A DNA stretch of 64,000 nucleotides from an uncultured Poribacteria bacterium (GTDB lineage Bacteria; Poribacteria; WGA-4E; WGA-3G), in contig OY282383.1 in the NCBI GenBank assembly GCA_958295855.1, forward strand, positions 2,460,481 to 2,524,480. The letters run 5' to 3'. The notes under the pieces are model-generated. The model did no database searches. It saw nothing but the letters and a program-made list of their open reading frames with translations, and was not told the DNA's origin. Made by a program: the position numbers and the translations under genes. Of the stretch, positions 53,293-62,617 are shown piece by piece (position 1 is the first letter of the stretch; every line of letters starts with the position of its first letter).

Positions 53293-54178
53293 TAACTCAG
53301 GGCGGCCATCCATACGCTCACAGCGGGAGATTTCACCGCCACGAAGAAGATGGTGATAAGGAAATAGGAAAACGCACCGCGGCCTGCAGGGCGAACGATT
53401 AAAATCCGTGTTCTCCGCGTCATCCGTGTCATGAGACACATGTCGCCCTTACAGGGCTAAGGGAGAGGGAGGCGCGCAGTACTATACACATGTCGCCTTG
53501 ACAGGGCTAAAGAGGAGCATCGCCACGCGGCACACGTCCAAAGCCCCATAGGGGCGGTATGTGTATAGTATCGCCCCGCGGCCTGTAGGGCGAGGTCTTG
53601 TGCCTCGCCGTGCTACATCTGAATCGCGGAGTATCACGGAGTACACGGATAAACGCGGATTTTAAGAGGGCTCTGCTCTTCCCCACGTTTGTCCGTGTCA
53701 TCCGTGCCACTCCGCGGTTCAGACAATGAACCATTACATTCCCCCATTAACTTTTGGCTTTCATCAGACACCTGTCGCCCCGCTGGGGCTAAACAAGCAG
53801 GTAGGCCCGTGGTACTATACACCTGTCGCCCCGCTGGGGCTAAAGAGGTTGCGCGCGCGGGTTATTTTCTCGCCCATAAGCGACGTGCAGTCAGACAATA
53901 AACACCTCATTGCCGCTAGGCTTGTAGCGTGACGTGACTTTACAAAAACACCCTCTTAAAATCCGCGTTTATCCGCGTAATCTGCGTAATCCGCGATTCA
54001 GACAAGCAACCATTACATTCCCCCATTAATTTTGGGGTTTTCACCAGACACCTTTCGCCCCGCTGGGGCTAAAGAGGAGGGTAGGCCCGCGGTACTATAC
54101 ACCTGTCGCCCCGCTGGGGCTAAGGTTCCATCTAAGTGCTAGTTTCTAGGTGCTACAGCGCTCGCTTTTCCGCAGGTT
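53293..54178. repeat. Cluster of dispersed palindromic repeats
   Basis: No gene. At least six family B elements occur (about 53431, 53481, 53543, 53766, 53819, 54047 and 54099), with the core GTCGCCCCGCTGGGGCTAA, or CGCCCTTACAGGGCTAA, preceded by AGACACCT or TATACACCT. A GGCGAGG...CCTCGCC hairpin (53590-53610) and several ATCCGCGTAATCCGCGATTCAGACAA blocks, in both orientations, are interspersed. Confidence 0.75.
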
Positions 54179-54409
54179 TTAAGGAGTCCATTTATCCCAC
54201 TCCTTGTCGCCTTCGGTATTCCACCACGTTGCGGATTCAACGCTTGCCGTGACATAAGTAAGTCTATCCTCGTCTTCAGTAGCCAAGTGCGCATTCAACA
54301 CATTGACAAGGACATTTTCAATCGGTATCCCTCGTGCTTTGGCAACGTTTTCGGCGCGTTGATAAACCGCGTGGGGAATATCGAGCGTGACTTGGTGTTG
54401 CATTGTCAT
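54179..54409 (-). CDS. Ribbon-helix-helix-like small protein, possible orphan antitoxin
   Basis: The 76-residue protein has a short N-terminal strand VTLDIPHAVYQRAENVAKARGI, then ENVLVNVLNAHL: the strand-helix-helix layout of RHH antitoxins. An acidic, Trp-rich tail (ESATWWNTEGDKEWDKW) follows. AAAGGA stands five bases before the ATG. No toxin gene adjoins it: the DNA downstream is repeat cluster and that upstream is the secreted protein. Antitoxin is the likeliest class, but it may be a solitary regulator. Confidence 0.6.
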   Translation of the reverse strand: MTMQHQVTLDIPHAVYQRAENVAKARGIPIENVLVNVLNAHLATEDEDRLTYVTASVESATWWNTEGDKEWDKWTP

Positions 54410-54478
54410 TAATTCCTTTGTTTTTCACTTTATAGGTGGATATAGAAATCCACGCTGACAGAGATGCGCGATGAAGAC

Positions 54479-57046
54479 TTATCTTAATATTGCCAATCGG
54501 CCGAGTGCCTCTGCCTTCTGCTCACCCGCTACAGCCCGAATTCTGTAAAAATAGACACCGTTGGCAAGCAGCATGCTGTCTGCATCTCGTGCGTCCCACA
54601 TAAACTCGTTGTAACCTTCTTTCCCAGAAACCTCCGTCAAGCCGCGTACCCTGCGCCCCGATGTGGTATAAATTGTGATGGAGACCTCATCTGCATCCAG
54701 CGTCAACTGATAGGTAAATGTGGTTTCTCGCTTCAGAGGGTTCGGATAATTGTGGACTGCCCCAATTCGGAAAGGTGTCTCCTCCGGCGAGAAGTTTTCC
54801 TCATGCTTAATGAGTGTCTGATAATCGAAACTCGTCAGCCAATCGATTTCTGCATTTAAGGTGCTAAGCAACTCCGCTTCAATTGTCTGATGAGAATATC
54901 CAAATAGGGGTACAAACTCCTCTATTCCCTTGATGTGTGGCTGTATAGCCCTTGAAAATTCTATAGCACTCGTCAGTTTGGCACGGAGGGTACTTTCTGT
55001 CCCCGGCTCATAGCCGAGGGCTACCGCTTCCACCAATTTGGCGCGACTTTCAAACAGCAGAACCCACAATTCCATGAGATGAACTGCATCGCGTAAATCC
55101 TCAGCCGCTTCACGGTCGAAGGGTGTGGCCACATCGCTTGCTGCACGCATCTCATTCCCTGCCTGCTGTTGGGGTGCCAAGAGCGCAGTGAATCTGTTCA
55201 CCGCAAGTTTCGCCATTGCCAATTCAGGGATGGCTAATGTATTCTCCACAGCTCGTGGCCCGATCATCGTCCACAACCGCGTTGCTAAGCCTGCAGAACC
55301 GCTTCCGTAGGCACCTCCTACGGATAACGAACCCGCGTAGTCTGAAAAATAACTCGCCATGTTCCACCCGTTCACCCGCAATGCATTCAGAATGAGCGGT
55401 CCCGCTTCACTCCCGTATCGGGCTACCAGTTCGTTGCTGAGCAATTGAAAATGGTCGGTTGCGATATCCCAATTCAGGCGAGCACTGGCAAGCCTATCGA
55501 GGTATCCCAATCCCTGTGTGGCCCCTTGTACGGTAAATCCACTTAGCCCGACAGCGGCTGGGTTGTTAGAGAGTTGGCGAACGCCTTGCACAAACAGATC
55601 GCTTTCCAGCATCCAGAGGGGCATCACCTCTTCTACTTCGTGCGATAGCACAATGAAGCGGTGCCCCATTTCGCCGAGTGCGTTCATTTGCGGAATAGGC
55701 ACACCGGCATCGGCGACCGGTTCTCCATCCGCCCCCCACTTTCTCGAAAAAATAGTCCCTTTCGGCAACTGACGTGCGTAAACGCCAGAAGCATCCTTAA
55801 GCCAGCTGCTGTCATACCCTGAGACGTAAAACTTGAAATCCGGGCGTACCTCCCGCGCAGCATTAATGATTGTAAAGTACACCTGCCACAGTTTGGCTTG
55901 TCCCTGTTCAGACCTGTCGCCGCAGTCTGGACAATCACAAGCGCGCGTCTCATGCCCCCACGACCGGAGGTGAAAACCAGCCAACGCGGGGTAGGTTTTC
56001 ACAATTGCTTGAATCAAATTCTTTGCAAGCGTATGAAATTCAGGCTTGGACCAGCAGAACGGCCGATAATCGTGCTCGTTCCGAGATGCGCCGTAAAGCA
56101 CTGCGGGTCCCAGGACATCCGGCCGCTGCTGCATCAGTGCCTCCGTCGGTTCCCCGGTCACATACATAAAAAGAAAGGCATCAATACCGCGTCGCCTGAG
56201 TGCAGTAAACCGGTTCTGTAGCGTTTGGATGCGTTGCTGCCGTTGTGCCCTCGGTTCGTCCTGCAACGCTTCAAAAGCTGGCGTGTCAACGTATTTGAAC
56301 GCTGTGCCAAATCCATCTTCAATTCCGGTGCCTGTCCAAACGCCTTCACCGCCGCTCATATTGATGCGGTGACGTGCGAGCCAGTCGGGTGCCTCTATTT
56401 CTAACACGGCGCGCACCGGATAAAACGGGCTTGATGTCTCGTCTAGGGGCGGCACATGCAATACTGGCGAACGTGCAACGGCTACCTCCGGATGCACGGG
56501 TGTTAACCCTGTCAACGCCGTAATACATTTCTCAATAAAGGCATACGCGCCATAAATTACGCCGCGCGGCGTATGCCCCATAACAACGAGCAGCATGTCG
56601 GTGCCATTCTCAATTGTCTTGATACGGTACCCTTCGTCGCCAAGTTCTTCTACTGAGGCCAACTCCACATTCGTCAATAGCCCCGCGATGGTTGGGTTTG
56701 AATCAGGCGTTCCTAACACAATGACAGTGGGTGTTGTTGTCTGTTGGCGATTTGTGAGGATATTGAGTGTTGCGCCCGTGAATTTTATAATGAAGGTTTG
56801 GATTTCGGATGCAGCGAATTCCTCCTGCGCTGAGGCGTTAGAGCCGATTTGCAAGGTTGCCATCGGTTCGCCAGATGCCACAATCGGAATATCAGCACTT
56901 CTCGCTGATGGAGAGAATATCAAAAAGCAGAAGGCTGCAATAACAGCGAAAATACGCTTATGTCCACTAGCATGACGTGCCAGGGCCCGCCTACAGCTCT
57001 TAATGAAGGTGTTCAAATTCAAGCCTCTCAAAAAAGTATATGGCAC
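54479..57046 (-). CDS. Secreted glycosidase-like protein with FlgD/T9SS-type C-terminal domain
   Basis: An N-terminal signal (IFAVIAAFCFLIFSPSARSA) starts the 855-residue protein. Residues 55-190 resemble the non-catalytic domain at the front of alpha-glucuronidases and hexosaminidases (EEFAASEIQTFIIKFTGATL). A TIM-barrel-like centre follows, with GFHLRSWGHETRACDCPDC, IFSRKWGADGEP and FIVLSHEVEEVMPLW. The last 85 residues are a FlgD/T9SS-like immunoglobulin domain (NYPNPLKRETTFTYQL, GYNEFMWDARDADSMLLANGVYFYRI). It is probably an exported carbohydrate-active enzyme; the substrate is unknown. The start overlaps the transporter gene by 47 bp, and a later TTG start is possible. Confidence 0.65.
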   Translation of the reverse strand: MPYTFLRGLNLNTFIKSCRRALARHASGHKRIFAVIAAFCFLIFSPSARSADIPIVASGEPMATLQIGSNASAQEEFAASEIQTFIIKFTGATLNILTNRQQTTTPTVIVLGTPDSNPTIAGLLTNVELASVEELGDEGYRIKTIENGTDMLLVVMGHTPRGVIYGAYAFIEKCITALTGLTPVHPEVAVARSPVLHVPPLDETSSPFYPVRAVLEIEAPDWLARHRINMSGGEGVWTGTGIEDGFGTAFKYVDTPAFEALQDEPRAQRQQRIQTLQNRFTALRRRGIDAFLFMYVTGEPTEALMQQRPDVLGPAVLYGASRNEHDYRPFCWSKPEFHTLAKNLIQAIVKTYPALAGFHLRSWGHETRACDCPDCGDRSEQGQAKLWQVYFTIINAAREVRPDFKFYVSGYDSSWLKDASGVYARQLPKGTIFSRKWGADGEPVADAGVPIPQMNALGEMGHRFIVLSHEVEEVMPLWMLESDLFVQGVRQLSNNPAAVGLSGFTVQGATQGLGYLDRLASARLNWDIATDHFQLLSNELVARYGSEAGPLILNALRVNGWNMASYFSDYAGSLSVGGAYGSGSAGLATRLWTMIGPRAVENTLAIPELAMAKLAVNRFTALLAPQQQAGNEMRAASDVATPFDREAAEDLRDAVHLMELWVLLFESRAKLVEAVALGYEPGTESTLRAKLTSAIEFSRAIQPHIKGIEEFVPLFGYSHQTIEAELLSTLNAEIDWLTSFDYQTLIKHEENFSPEETPFRIGAVHNYPNPLKRETTFTYQLTLDADEVSITIYTTSGRRVRGLTEVSGKEGYNEFMWDARDADSMLLANGVYFYRIRAVAGEQKAEALGRLAILR

Positions 57047-57761
57047 AAGACGTGAGGATGAATCCGATGATAAACATCACTTTGGCGGCGTTACTAAAGC
57101 CTTCACTTTCGGTAGTATTGTTCTCCTTGAAGCCATCCCTCACAACGTGCAATAAAGTACCAACAGCGAAGGCTGTCAGATATTCTATTAATTCTCTGAA
57201 AGTTCCCTGGAGCAGGTGTTCCCCCAGTAGCGCGCCGAAAATCGGCCCCACTATCAGTGGTGTTAGTTTCCCTAATGCCTTAAGGAATCTATAATCTCGC
57301 AGGAGGGCGACCGTGATGAGCGTGGCGATAGGCAATCGATGCGTTAATATCCCTAGTGCCAGTAAGCCCCCAAATGTCTCCTTTTGTGCTGCAATAGCGA
57401 GATTGAACCCATCTGCAAGCGAGTGAATGGATAACCCAAGGAGTGATAGGTTAACACCCCATAGCGTCTGTTTCCGGGAGGCATCCTTGCCGGAGGCGTG
57501 CCCTGTTGTCGATGCACCGCGCCGCGCGGTGAAGTACTCCAACGCCGAAATTAACAGAAATCCACCCCACATTACCAAGACTGTCGTATAGCCGATTTCC
57601 GTGTAAAGGTGAATCATCAGCATCAAGAGAATGCTGAGTACTGCACCGGCTGTAACCCCAAAAATAATGCCAAAGTGCCTTTTTTGTGTCCGAGAAATGA
57701 AAGCAATCCCCGCGCCAAGTGGCGTTGTCACCGTCGCAATTACCAAATAAAATATGAGCAT
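57000..57761 (-). CDS. ZIP-family metal transporter
   Basis: The 253-residue protein has eight hydrophobic helices. The metal site of ZIP proteins is visible in helix 4 (LGLSIHSLADGFNLAIA) and helix 5 (THRLPIATLIT), where a family HExPE reads HRLPI; the second ligand is therefore altered. It would bring zinc or another divalent cation into the cytoplasm. A short His/Gly-rich loop (GASTTGHASGKDASRK) connects helices 3 and 4. The gene overlaps the start of the secreted protein. Confidence 0.75.
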   Translation of the reverse strand: MLIFYLVIATVTTPLGAGIAFISRTQKRHFGIIFGVTAGAVLSILLMLMIHLYTEIGYTTVLVMWGGFLLISALEYFTARRGASTTGHASGKDASRKQTLWGVNLSLLGLSIHSLADGFNLAIAAQKETFGGLLALGILTHRLPIATLITVALLRDYRFLKALGKLTPLIVGPIFGALLGEHLLQGTFRELIEYLTAFAVGTLLHVVRDGFKENNTTESEGFSNAAKVMFIIGFILTSCAIYFFERLEFEHLH

Positions 57762-57899
57762 GCGCTAAGTATAACAGAATTATGGTTGAGATGCAACTTG
57801 AAAATTGGTAATTGTGAGGTGAGTTCGTGTTTGTAACACAAACTGTCCGTTTGTGCCATGTGGGGCACAATCTAACAGCTCGTGCTACAAGAAACTGAT

Positions 57900-58766
57900 T
57901 TAGACACTTGCGAGGACGAGGCGTTCTTTCTGAGCGTAGTCCTTTCGTAGGTTATACGTGCAATATGCAGGGTGGGCATCAAGTAGCGTGCGAACAGTGT
58001 CGGCTTGCGTGTCGCCGATTTCAAAGAGCAGTTTTCCGTTCGGTACAAGGTGTTCGGGTGCCTCAGCAATTAAGCGGCGAATTATGGCGAGCCCGTCGTC
58101 GCCAGCGAACAGCGCAACGTCGGGTTCATAATCCCGCACATCCGGGCTAAGCGTATCCCGTTCCGCCTTTTTGATGTAAGGTGGATTACAGACTATCCAA
58201 TCGAATTTTGCATTTTCTATCGCCTGTATCGGTTCAAACAGATCGCCGGATAGGAAAGTAATTTGTTCCGTGCATTCATGTGTTTCGGCGTTCTGCTGCG
58301 CGACGGCAAGTGCGGCTTCAGATATATCTGTGGCGACGAGCTGCCACTCTGGTTGGTGCACCGCTAGGCTTGTGGCAATAGCCCCACTACCTGTGCCAAC
58401 ATCGAGTAAACGCTGAGGCCCATCTGTTTGTGCAGTGAGAATCGTTTCGACAAGCTGTTCTGTCTCTGGGCGAGGGATGAGAACCCGTTCATCTACATAG
58501 AAATCTAACGACATGAACTCCTTGCGATTCGTAAGATAACTGACGGGTGTCCGCGCCACTCGCTTTTTGATGAGTTCCCGAAACGGCGTGAGGTGTTCTT
58601 GAAAGACCGGCATTTCAAAGTGGAGATAGAGTTGCAGCCGGCTTTTCTCCAGCAAGTGGCCGAGTAATACTTCGGCATCTAACCTCGGATTGGGAATGGC
58701 ATGCTGTGCAAAATATTCCGATGTCCACCGGATTAGATCTAGCACACGCCACATTTTGTAAGGCAT
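57900..58766 (-). CDS. prmC: Release factor glutamine methyltransferase
   Basis: It methylates the GGQ glutamine of peptide chain release factors. The 288-residue protein has an N-terminal helical domain (WTSEYFAQHAIPNPRLDAEVLLGHLL), a SAM site LLDVGTGSGAIATSLA near residue 120, and the catalytic NPPYI motif in DWIVCNPPYIKKAE. It follows prfA on the same strand, as in many bacteria, with a 145-bp gap. Confidence 0.9.
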   Translation of the reverse strand: MPYKMWRVLDLIRWTSEYFAQHAIPNPRLDAEVLLGHLLEKSRLQLYLHFEMPVFQEHLTPFRELIKKRVARTPVSYLTNRKEFMSLDFYVDERVLIPRPETEQLVETILTAQTDGPQRLLDVGTGSGAIATSLAVHQPEWQLVATDISEAALAVAQQNAETHECTEQITFLSGDLFEPIQAIENAKFDWIVCNPPYIKKAERDTLSPDVRDYEPDVALFAGDDGLAIIRRLIAEAPEHLVPNGKLLFEIGDTQADTVRTLLDAHPAYCTYNLRKDYAQKERLVLASV

Positions 58767-58911
58767 ATCATTTCACTCTCTAAACATACGGCTCCGCTGG
58801 AGCGAAAGGGGTTGCGTTCCGCGGCGTTTCTTAGCAGCATTCCTCTGAACTGGTAAAGCGTGGCATGGCTGAAGTAGAGAGGCCTCGTTTTACGCAGAAG
58901 CGATTGAAGGA

Positions 58912-59979
58912 TTAAGCCTCTTTCAGTTTTTCAGCCTGGTCGGCGGTTGTTAACCGTTCAATAAAAGTTGTTAAGTTACCATCTAAAACTGCATCCAGTT
59001 GATAGTTACTGAATTGAATCCTGTGGTCGGTTACACGAGATTGAGGGAAGTTATAGGTGCGAATCTTCTCACTCCTGTCCCCACTACCAACCATGGAGCG
59101 GCGTGTTTCCGCCCTTTCACTGTTGAGTTCAGCCTGTTTTCTCTCTTGTAGGCGTGCCCGGAGGATTTTCATCGCCTTAGAGCGGTTTTTGTGCTGTGAT
59201 TTTTCGTCTTGGCACGTCACAATCAGGCCCGTTGGCAGGTGCGTAATCCGGATAGCTGAGTCGGTTGTGTTAACGCTTTGCCCACCCGGGCCGGAGGAGC
59301 GGTAGGTATCAATCCGCAATTCGGTTGCTTCATCGATTGCCAAATCGAGTTCTTCTGCTTCAGGTAGGACAGCCACCGTGACTGCAGAGGTGTGGATGCG
59401 GCCGCTCGCTTCCGTTGCAGGGATTCGCTGAACGCGGTGGATTCCCCCTTCATACTTCAACTGACTGTACGCGCGCGTGCCTTCAATTGAAAAGACAACC
59501 TCTTTTAACCCTTTTAGCCCGGTTGCATTTGCGTTGAGCAGTTCAAGTTTCCAGTCTTGTCGTTCCGCATAGCGCGTATACATCCGAAAGAGTTCAGCGG
59601 CGAATAGGCCGGCTTCCTCGCCGCCAGTGCCTGCCCGAATTTCTATGATGACGTTCTTTTCATCGTTTGGATCTTTCGGAATTAGGAGCAGCTTGAGTTC
59701 TTCTGTCAATTCCTCTTCTTGTGCGGTGAGGCTATCCAATTCCTCCTGTGCCAGTCCAACTATTTCTGCGTCCGTTTCCGATTCGATCATGAAGCGCACA
59801 TCCGCTAGTGCCGATTCTAACTGCCGGTATTTCTGATAGGCGGACACGATTGGGGAGAGTTCCGCATGCATTTTGGCAAGCTCCATTAACCGGTGTTGAT
59901 TGGAGATTTGCGCGGGATCCCCAAGCGATTTTTCGACATCGGCGTACTTGGCTTCAATACCCTTAAGTTTTTCAAACAT
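58912..59979 (-). CDS. prfA: Peptide chain release factor 1
   Basis: The start at 59979 (MFEKLKG, GGTGGA upstream) gives 355 residues, the usual RF1 length; the longer open frame to 60108 lies in a hairpin region. The GGQ motif is in SSGPGGQSVNTTDSA, and the stop-codon recognition tripeptide is PAT in QRIPATEASGRIHTSA. RF1 (PxT) rather than RF2 (SPF) is therefore clear. It terminates translation at UAA and UAG and is modified by the product of the next gene, prmC. Confidence 0.95.
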   Translation of the reverse strand: MFEKLKGIEAKYADVEKSLGDPAQISNQHRLMELAKMHAELSPIVSAYQKYRQLESALADVRFMIESETDAEIVGLAQEELDSLTAQEEELTEELKLLLIPKDPNDEKNVIIEIRAGTGGEEAGLFAAELFRMYTRYAERQDWKLELLNANATGLKGLKEVVFSIEGTRAYSQLKYEGGIHRVQRIPATEASGRIHTSAVTVAVLPEAEELDLAIDEATELRIDTYRSSGPGGQSVNTTDSAIRITHLPTGLIVTCQDEKSQHKNRSKAMKILRARLQERKQAELNSERAETRRSMVGSGDRSEKIRTYNFPQSRVTDHRIQFSNYQLDAVLDGNLTTFIERLTTADQAEKLKEA

Positions 59980-60070
59980 TTTAGTATCCACCTTGCTTGT
60001 ATGGGCGCGCTCAGTATGATGTCGTGCGCGCGCGAGCCGGTTTCCATATAGAGACAGCGTATTGCGACCT

Positions 60071-60108
60071 GTGTACATGTGGCAGTGGTACGAAGTGCAC
60101 ATGTACAC
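60071..60108. promoter_or_regulatory. Long perfect inverted repeat between rpmE and prfA
   Basis: GTGTACATGTG (60071-60081) and CACATGTACAC (60098-60108) form an 11-bp perfect stem with a 16-nt loop, extended by GCGA/TCGC pairs on both sides after a small mismatch. It is a strong intercistronic hairpin, with no U-run: a processing or attenuation element, or an operator. Confidence 0.6.
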
Positions 60109-60140
60109 AAATCGCGCTTTTATGCAAGGAAACTGCGGTG

Positions 60141-60353
60141 CTACTTATCTTCGGTCAGGCCGTAGCGTCGTCGGAAACTCTCAACACGTCCGGCAGTATC
60201 AATAAACCGTGCTTGTTGCCCTGTATAGAATGGATGGCATTTGCCACAAATGTCTACCCGCATTTGGGGTTGGATAGCAAGTGTGTTGTGGGTTTCGCCA
60301 CAAACGCATGTGATAACGCACGCTACCATTTCAGGGTGAATTTCGGGTTTCAT
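60141..60353 (-). CDS. rpmE: 50S ribosomal protein L31
   Basis: This 70-residue protein has the zinc-binding type of L31: CVITCVCGE with a later DICGKCHPFYTG, and closing RVESFRRRYG. It sits between rho and prfA, the standard neighbourhood. AAGGAGGG lies six bases before its ATG. Confidence 0.95.
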   Translation of the reverse strand: MKPEIHPEMVACVITCVCGETHNTLAIQPQMRVDICGKCHPFYTGQQARFIDTAGRVESFRRRYGLTEDK

Positions 60354-60544
60354 AAAAAGACCCTCCTTAATTTTGAGGTGCCTGAATCGCTGATTCGAGA
60401 TTCAGTTTTTTCGTATACTTCTTCGTTAGCGACTCTGGACAGTTTCCGTTAGCCTGCGTATTTCGCCAGGGCCTTCCTTGAGGATTGACTTAAGGAATTA
60501 TTACGAAAACTGTATGAAAAAAGTATGTGGAATTTGAGTCGGGC

Positions 60545-61870
60545 TTACCATTTCTGACGTGCGTTGGGTTTCGCGGCCGGGCCTTGCCCTGTGCTATCCA
60601 CCATCAGTTCCAGAAACTCATCATTGGTGGCAGTTCTACCGAACTGTTCAACGACTAGTTCCATGGATTCCGCGGTGTTCATCTGGTTTGTAAACTTCCG
60701 GAGGACCCAGACTTTGTTAAGCACGTCGGGGGCTAACAAGAGTTCTTCACGGCGCGTTTTTGACTTTTCAATGTTAATAGATGGAAAAATCCGCCGATCC
60801 AACAAGGAACGTTCCAAATGGATTTCCATGTTGGCAGTTCCTTTGAATTCCTCATAGATATACTCATCTGCACGGCTTTCTGTGTCCACGAGGACCGAGG
60901 CGATAATCGTTAAGCTGCCGCCCTCTTCAAACTTCCGCGCTGCACCACAGAACTGGCGTGGTTTCACAAATGCCATTGCATCTAAGCCACCACTCAACGT
61001 TTTGCCGGTGTGTGGTGCCATGACATTATGAGCCCTCGCTAACCGAGTCATACTGTCTAGAAGGATGACGACATCTTTTCCGTACTCCGCCCACCGCCTG
61101 GCTTTTTCAATCGCCATTTCCGAGACTTGGATGTGCCGTTCTGGATGCTCATCAAACGTGGAGCTAATCACTTCACCTCTGACAGAGCGGGCAACATCTG
61201 TGACTTCCTCAGGACGTTCATCAATTAGAAGAAAGATAAGGGAAACTTCGGGATGGTTGGCTTCAATGCCTGCAGCTATATTCTTAAGCAGCGTGGTTTT
61301 TCCGCTATAAGGAGGGGCCACAATCAAGCCACGTTGTCCCTTACCGATTGGCGACATCAAATCCACCATGCGGGTCGCGAATTCAAGACGGTTGTGTTCC
61401 AGTTTCAATTGTTGATAAGGGTAGACAGGCGTGAGATTATCGAAAAGGATTTTCTGCTTTACGGCTTCCGGTGGCTCGCCATTTACCTTCTCAATCTGCA
61501 GCATCGCGAAGTAACGTTCTGCCTTGTTCTCTGTCTTCTTCGGTGGGCGAATCACCCCTTCAACAACGTGGCCAGTCTGTAAATCGAAACGCCGAATTTG
61601 AGAAGAGGAGACATAAATATCTTCGTTGCTCTGCAAATAATTGGAGCGCGACGAACGGAGAAACCCGTAGCGTTGGTCCCGGTCATCTAGAATTTCGAGA
61701 ACCCCTCCACCGTAAAATTGCGTATCCCCGTCAGATTTAACCTCTATAATTCGGTTAATCAGTTCCTCTTTCCGAAGCCCGGTGTATTCGCCGACTCCGA
61801 GTCTGAGTGCCAGGTCTTTGAGTTCTGAGAACTCCATCACTTGGAGCTTGCCAATGTCCAAGTTCTCCAT
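60545..61870 (-). CDS. rho: Transcription termination factor Rho
   Basis: The 441-residue protein begins with a Rho-N helical domain ([27 protein letters not shown]), followed by an RNA-binding OSB-like fold ([18 protein letters not shown]). The hexameric RNA-dependent ATPase comes next: Walker [12 protein letters not shown], Walker [17 protein letters not shown], and [28 protein letters not shown]. It unwinds RNA and ends transcription. The gene is preceded by a leader of about 617 nt if the promoter at 62494-62522 is its own. Confidence 0.97.
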   Translation of the reverse strand: MENLDIGKLQVMEFSELKDLALRLGVGEYTGLRKEELINRIIEVKSDGDTQFYGGGVLEILDDRDQRYGFLRSSRSNYLQSNEDIYVSSSQIRRFDLQTGHVVEGVIRPPKKTENKAERYFAMLQIEKVNGEPPEAVKQKILFDNLTPVYPYQQLKLEHNRLEFATRMVDLMSPIGKGQRGLIVAPPYSGKTTLLKNIAAGIEANHPEVSLIFLLIDERPEEVTDVARSVRGEVISSTFDEHPERHIQVSEMAIEKARRWAEYGKDVVILLDSMTRLARAHNVMAPHTGKTLSGGLDAMAFVKPRQFCGAARKFEEGGSLTIIASVLVDTESRADEYIYEEFKGTANMEIHLERSLLDRRIFPSINIEKSKTRREELLLAPDVLNKVWVLRKFTNQMNTAESMELVVEQFGRTATNDEFLELMVDSTGQGPAAKPNARQKW

Positions 61871-62617
61871 AATTTCTAATACTCCTCATTGTAGCCCGAT
61901 TCCGCCGGGGTGTTCAGTTAACAGCCTAGCACATTCTGTGGTTCCCACGCCAGTGTGCCATAAATTACCAAAAAGAGGATATCTCTCGGTAGTTTTGGAA
62001 ATCCCGCGTAGGATACGCAGAAATGGAATCGGGGGTAATGCTTAAAGTTACCAGACCCAGAGCTGAAAACAACTGGGTCGATTTATCGTTTGTTTGGTAA
62101 TGGATACTTACCTTACGAGTTGGGTTAATTAAAATAGTGGTTAAATCCGCAGCCTAATCATAAAAAAGGGAAGTACGATACTGCACTGCGACTTATAGGC
62201 CCACCAACCTAAGGGATAAAAATTTTAGTTGAGATGCGTAACTGGACAAAATGCAGGGCATATAGGTTTTTGTATGGCCTTCATTGAACAAGGATCTAGT
62301 CAACTCGCGTCCTCGATGAAAGCCGCCTCGCCTGTTCGGCGGGTTTACGGTGTGGCGGCGGCAATACTTATGCGAGTCGATGGAGTAGGTGCAATGTTGC
62401 CTGCGGGAATGTTTAACGCTGTTTTTGTCCTGGGAGCATGCCTTTTTGCGGAATAAAGCATGCTTACGCAAAGAATCTGTGAACATTGCTTTAATTATAT
62501 CAAATTAACAGTAAAACGTCAAGTTTTTTTTGAAAAAATCTAATTATCCATAGACATTTATTTCGTAAAAGGCGGGCAGAGACGGTGCTCTGCCCTTACA
62601 AACAAAGGCCTGTGGTA
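61871..62617. other. Long non-coding stretch upstream of rho
   Basis: No credible protein gene. A 9-bp inverted repeat (CCCGATTCC near 61903, GGAATCGGG near 62026) and other GC-rich stems lie in the region transcribed before rho. A 97-codon frame starts exactly at the predicted transcription start but resembles nothing. Confidence 0.5.
62494..62522 (-). promoter_or_regulatory. Strong promoter, probably for rho
   Basis: On the minus strand, TTGACG (62522-62517) and a perfect TATAAT (62499-62494) are 17 bp apart, with TGA before the -10. Transcription would begin near 62487 and run toward rho. Confidence 0.7.

Noticed and set aside
53293..54178. Small protein genes in the repeat cluster
   Set aside because: All open frames there are made of the dispersed palindromes and ATCCGCG repeats.
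59980..60108. N-terminal extension of release factor 1
   Set aside because: The extra 43 residues are translated from the hairpin region; RF1 homology and ribosome site begin at 59979.
62193..62486. 97-codon frame beginning at the predicted start of the rho leader transcript
   Set aside because: No homology and unlikely composition (His, Arg and Cys rich). 6S RNA, tmRNA and RNase P RNA were also considered, but none of their landmark sequences is visible.
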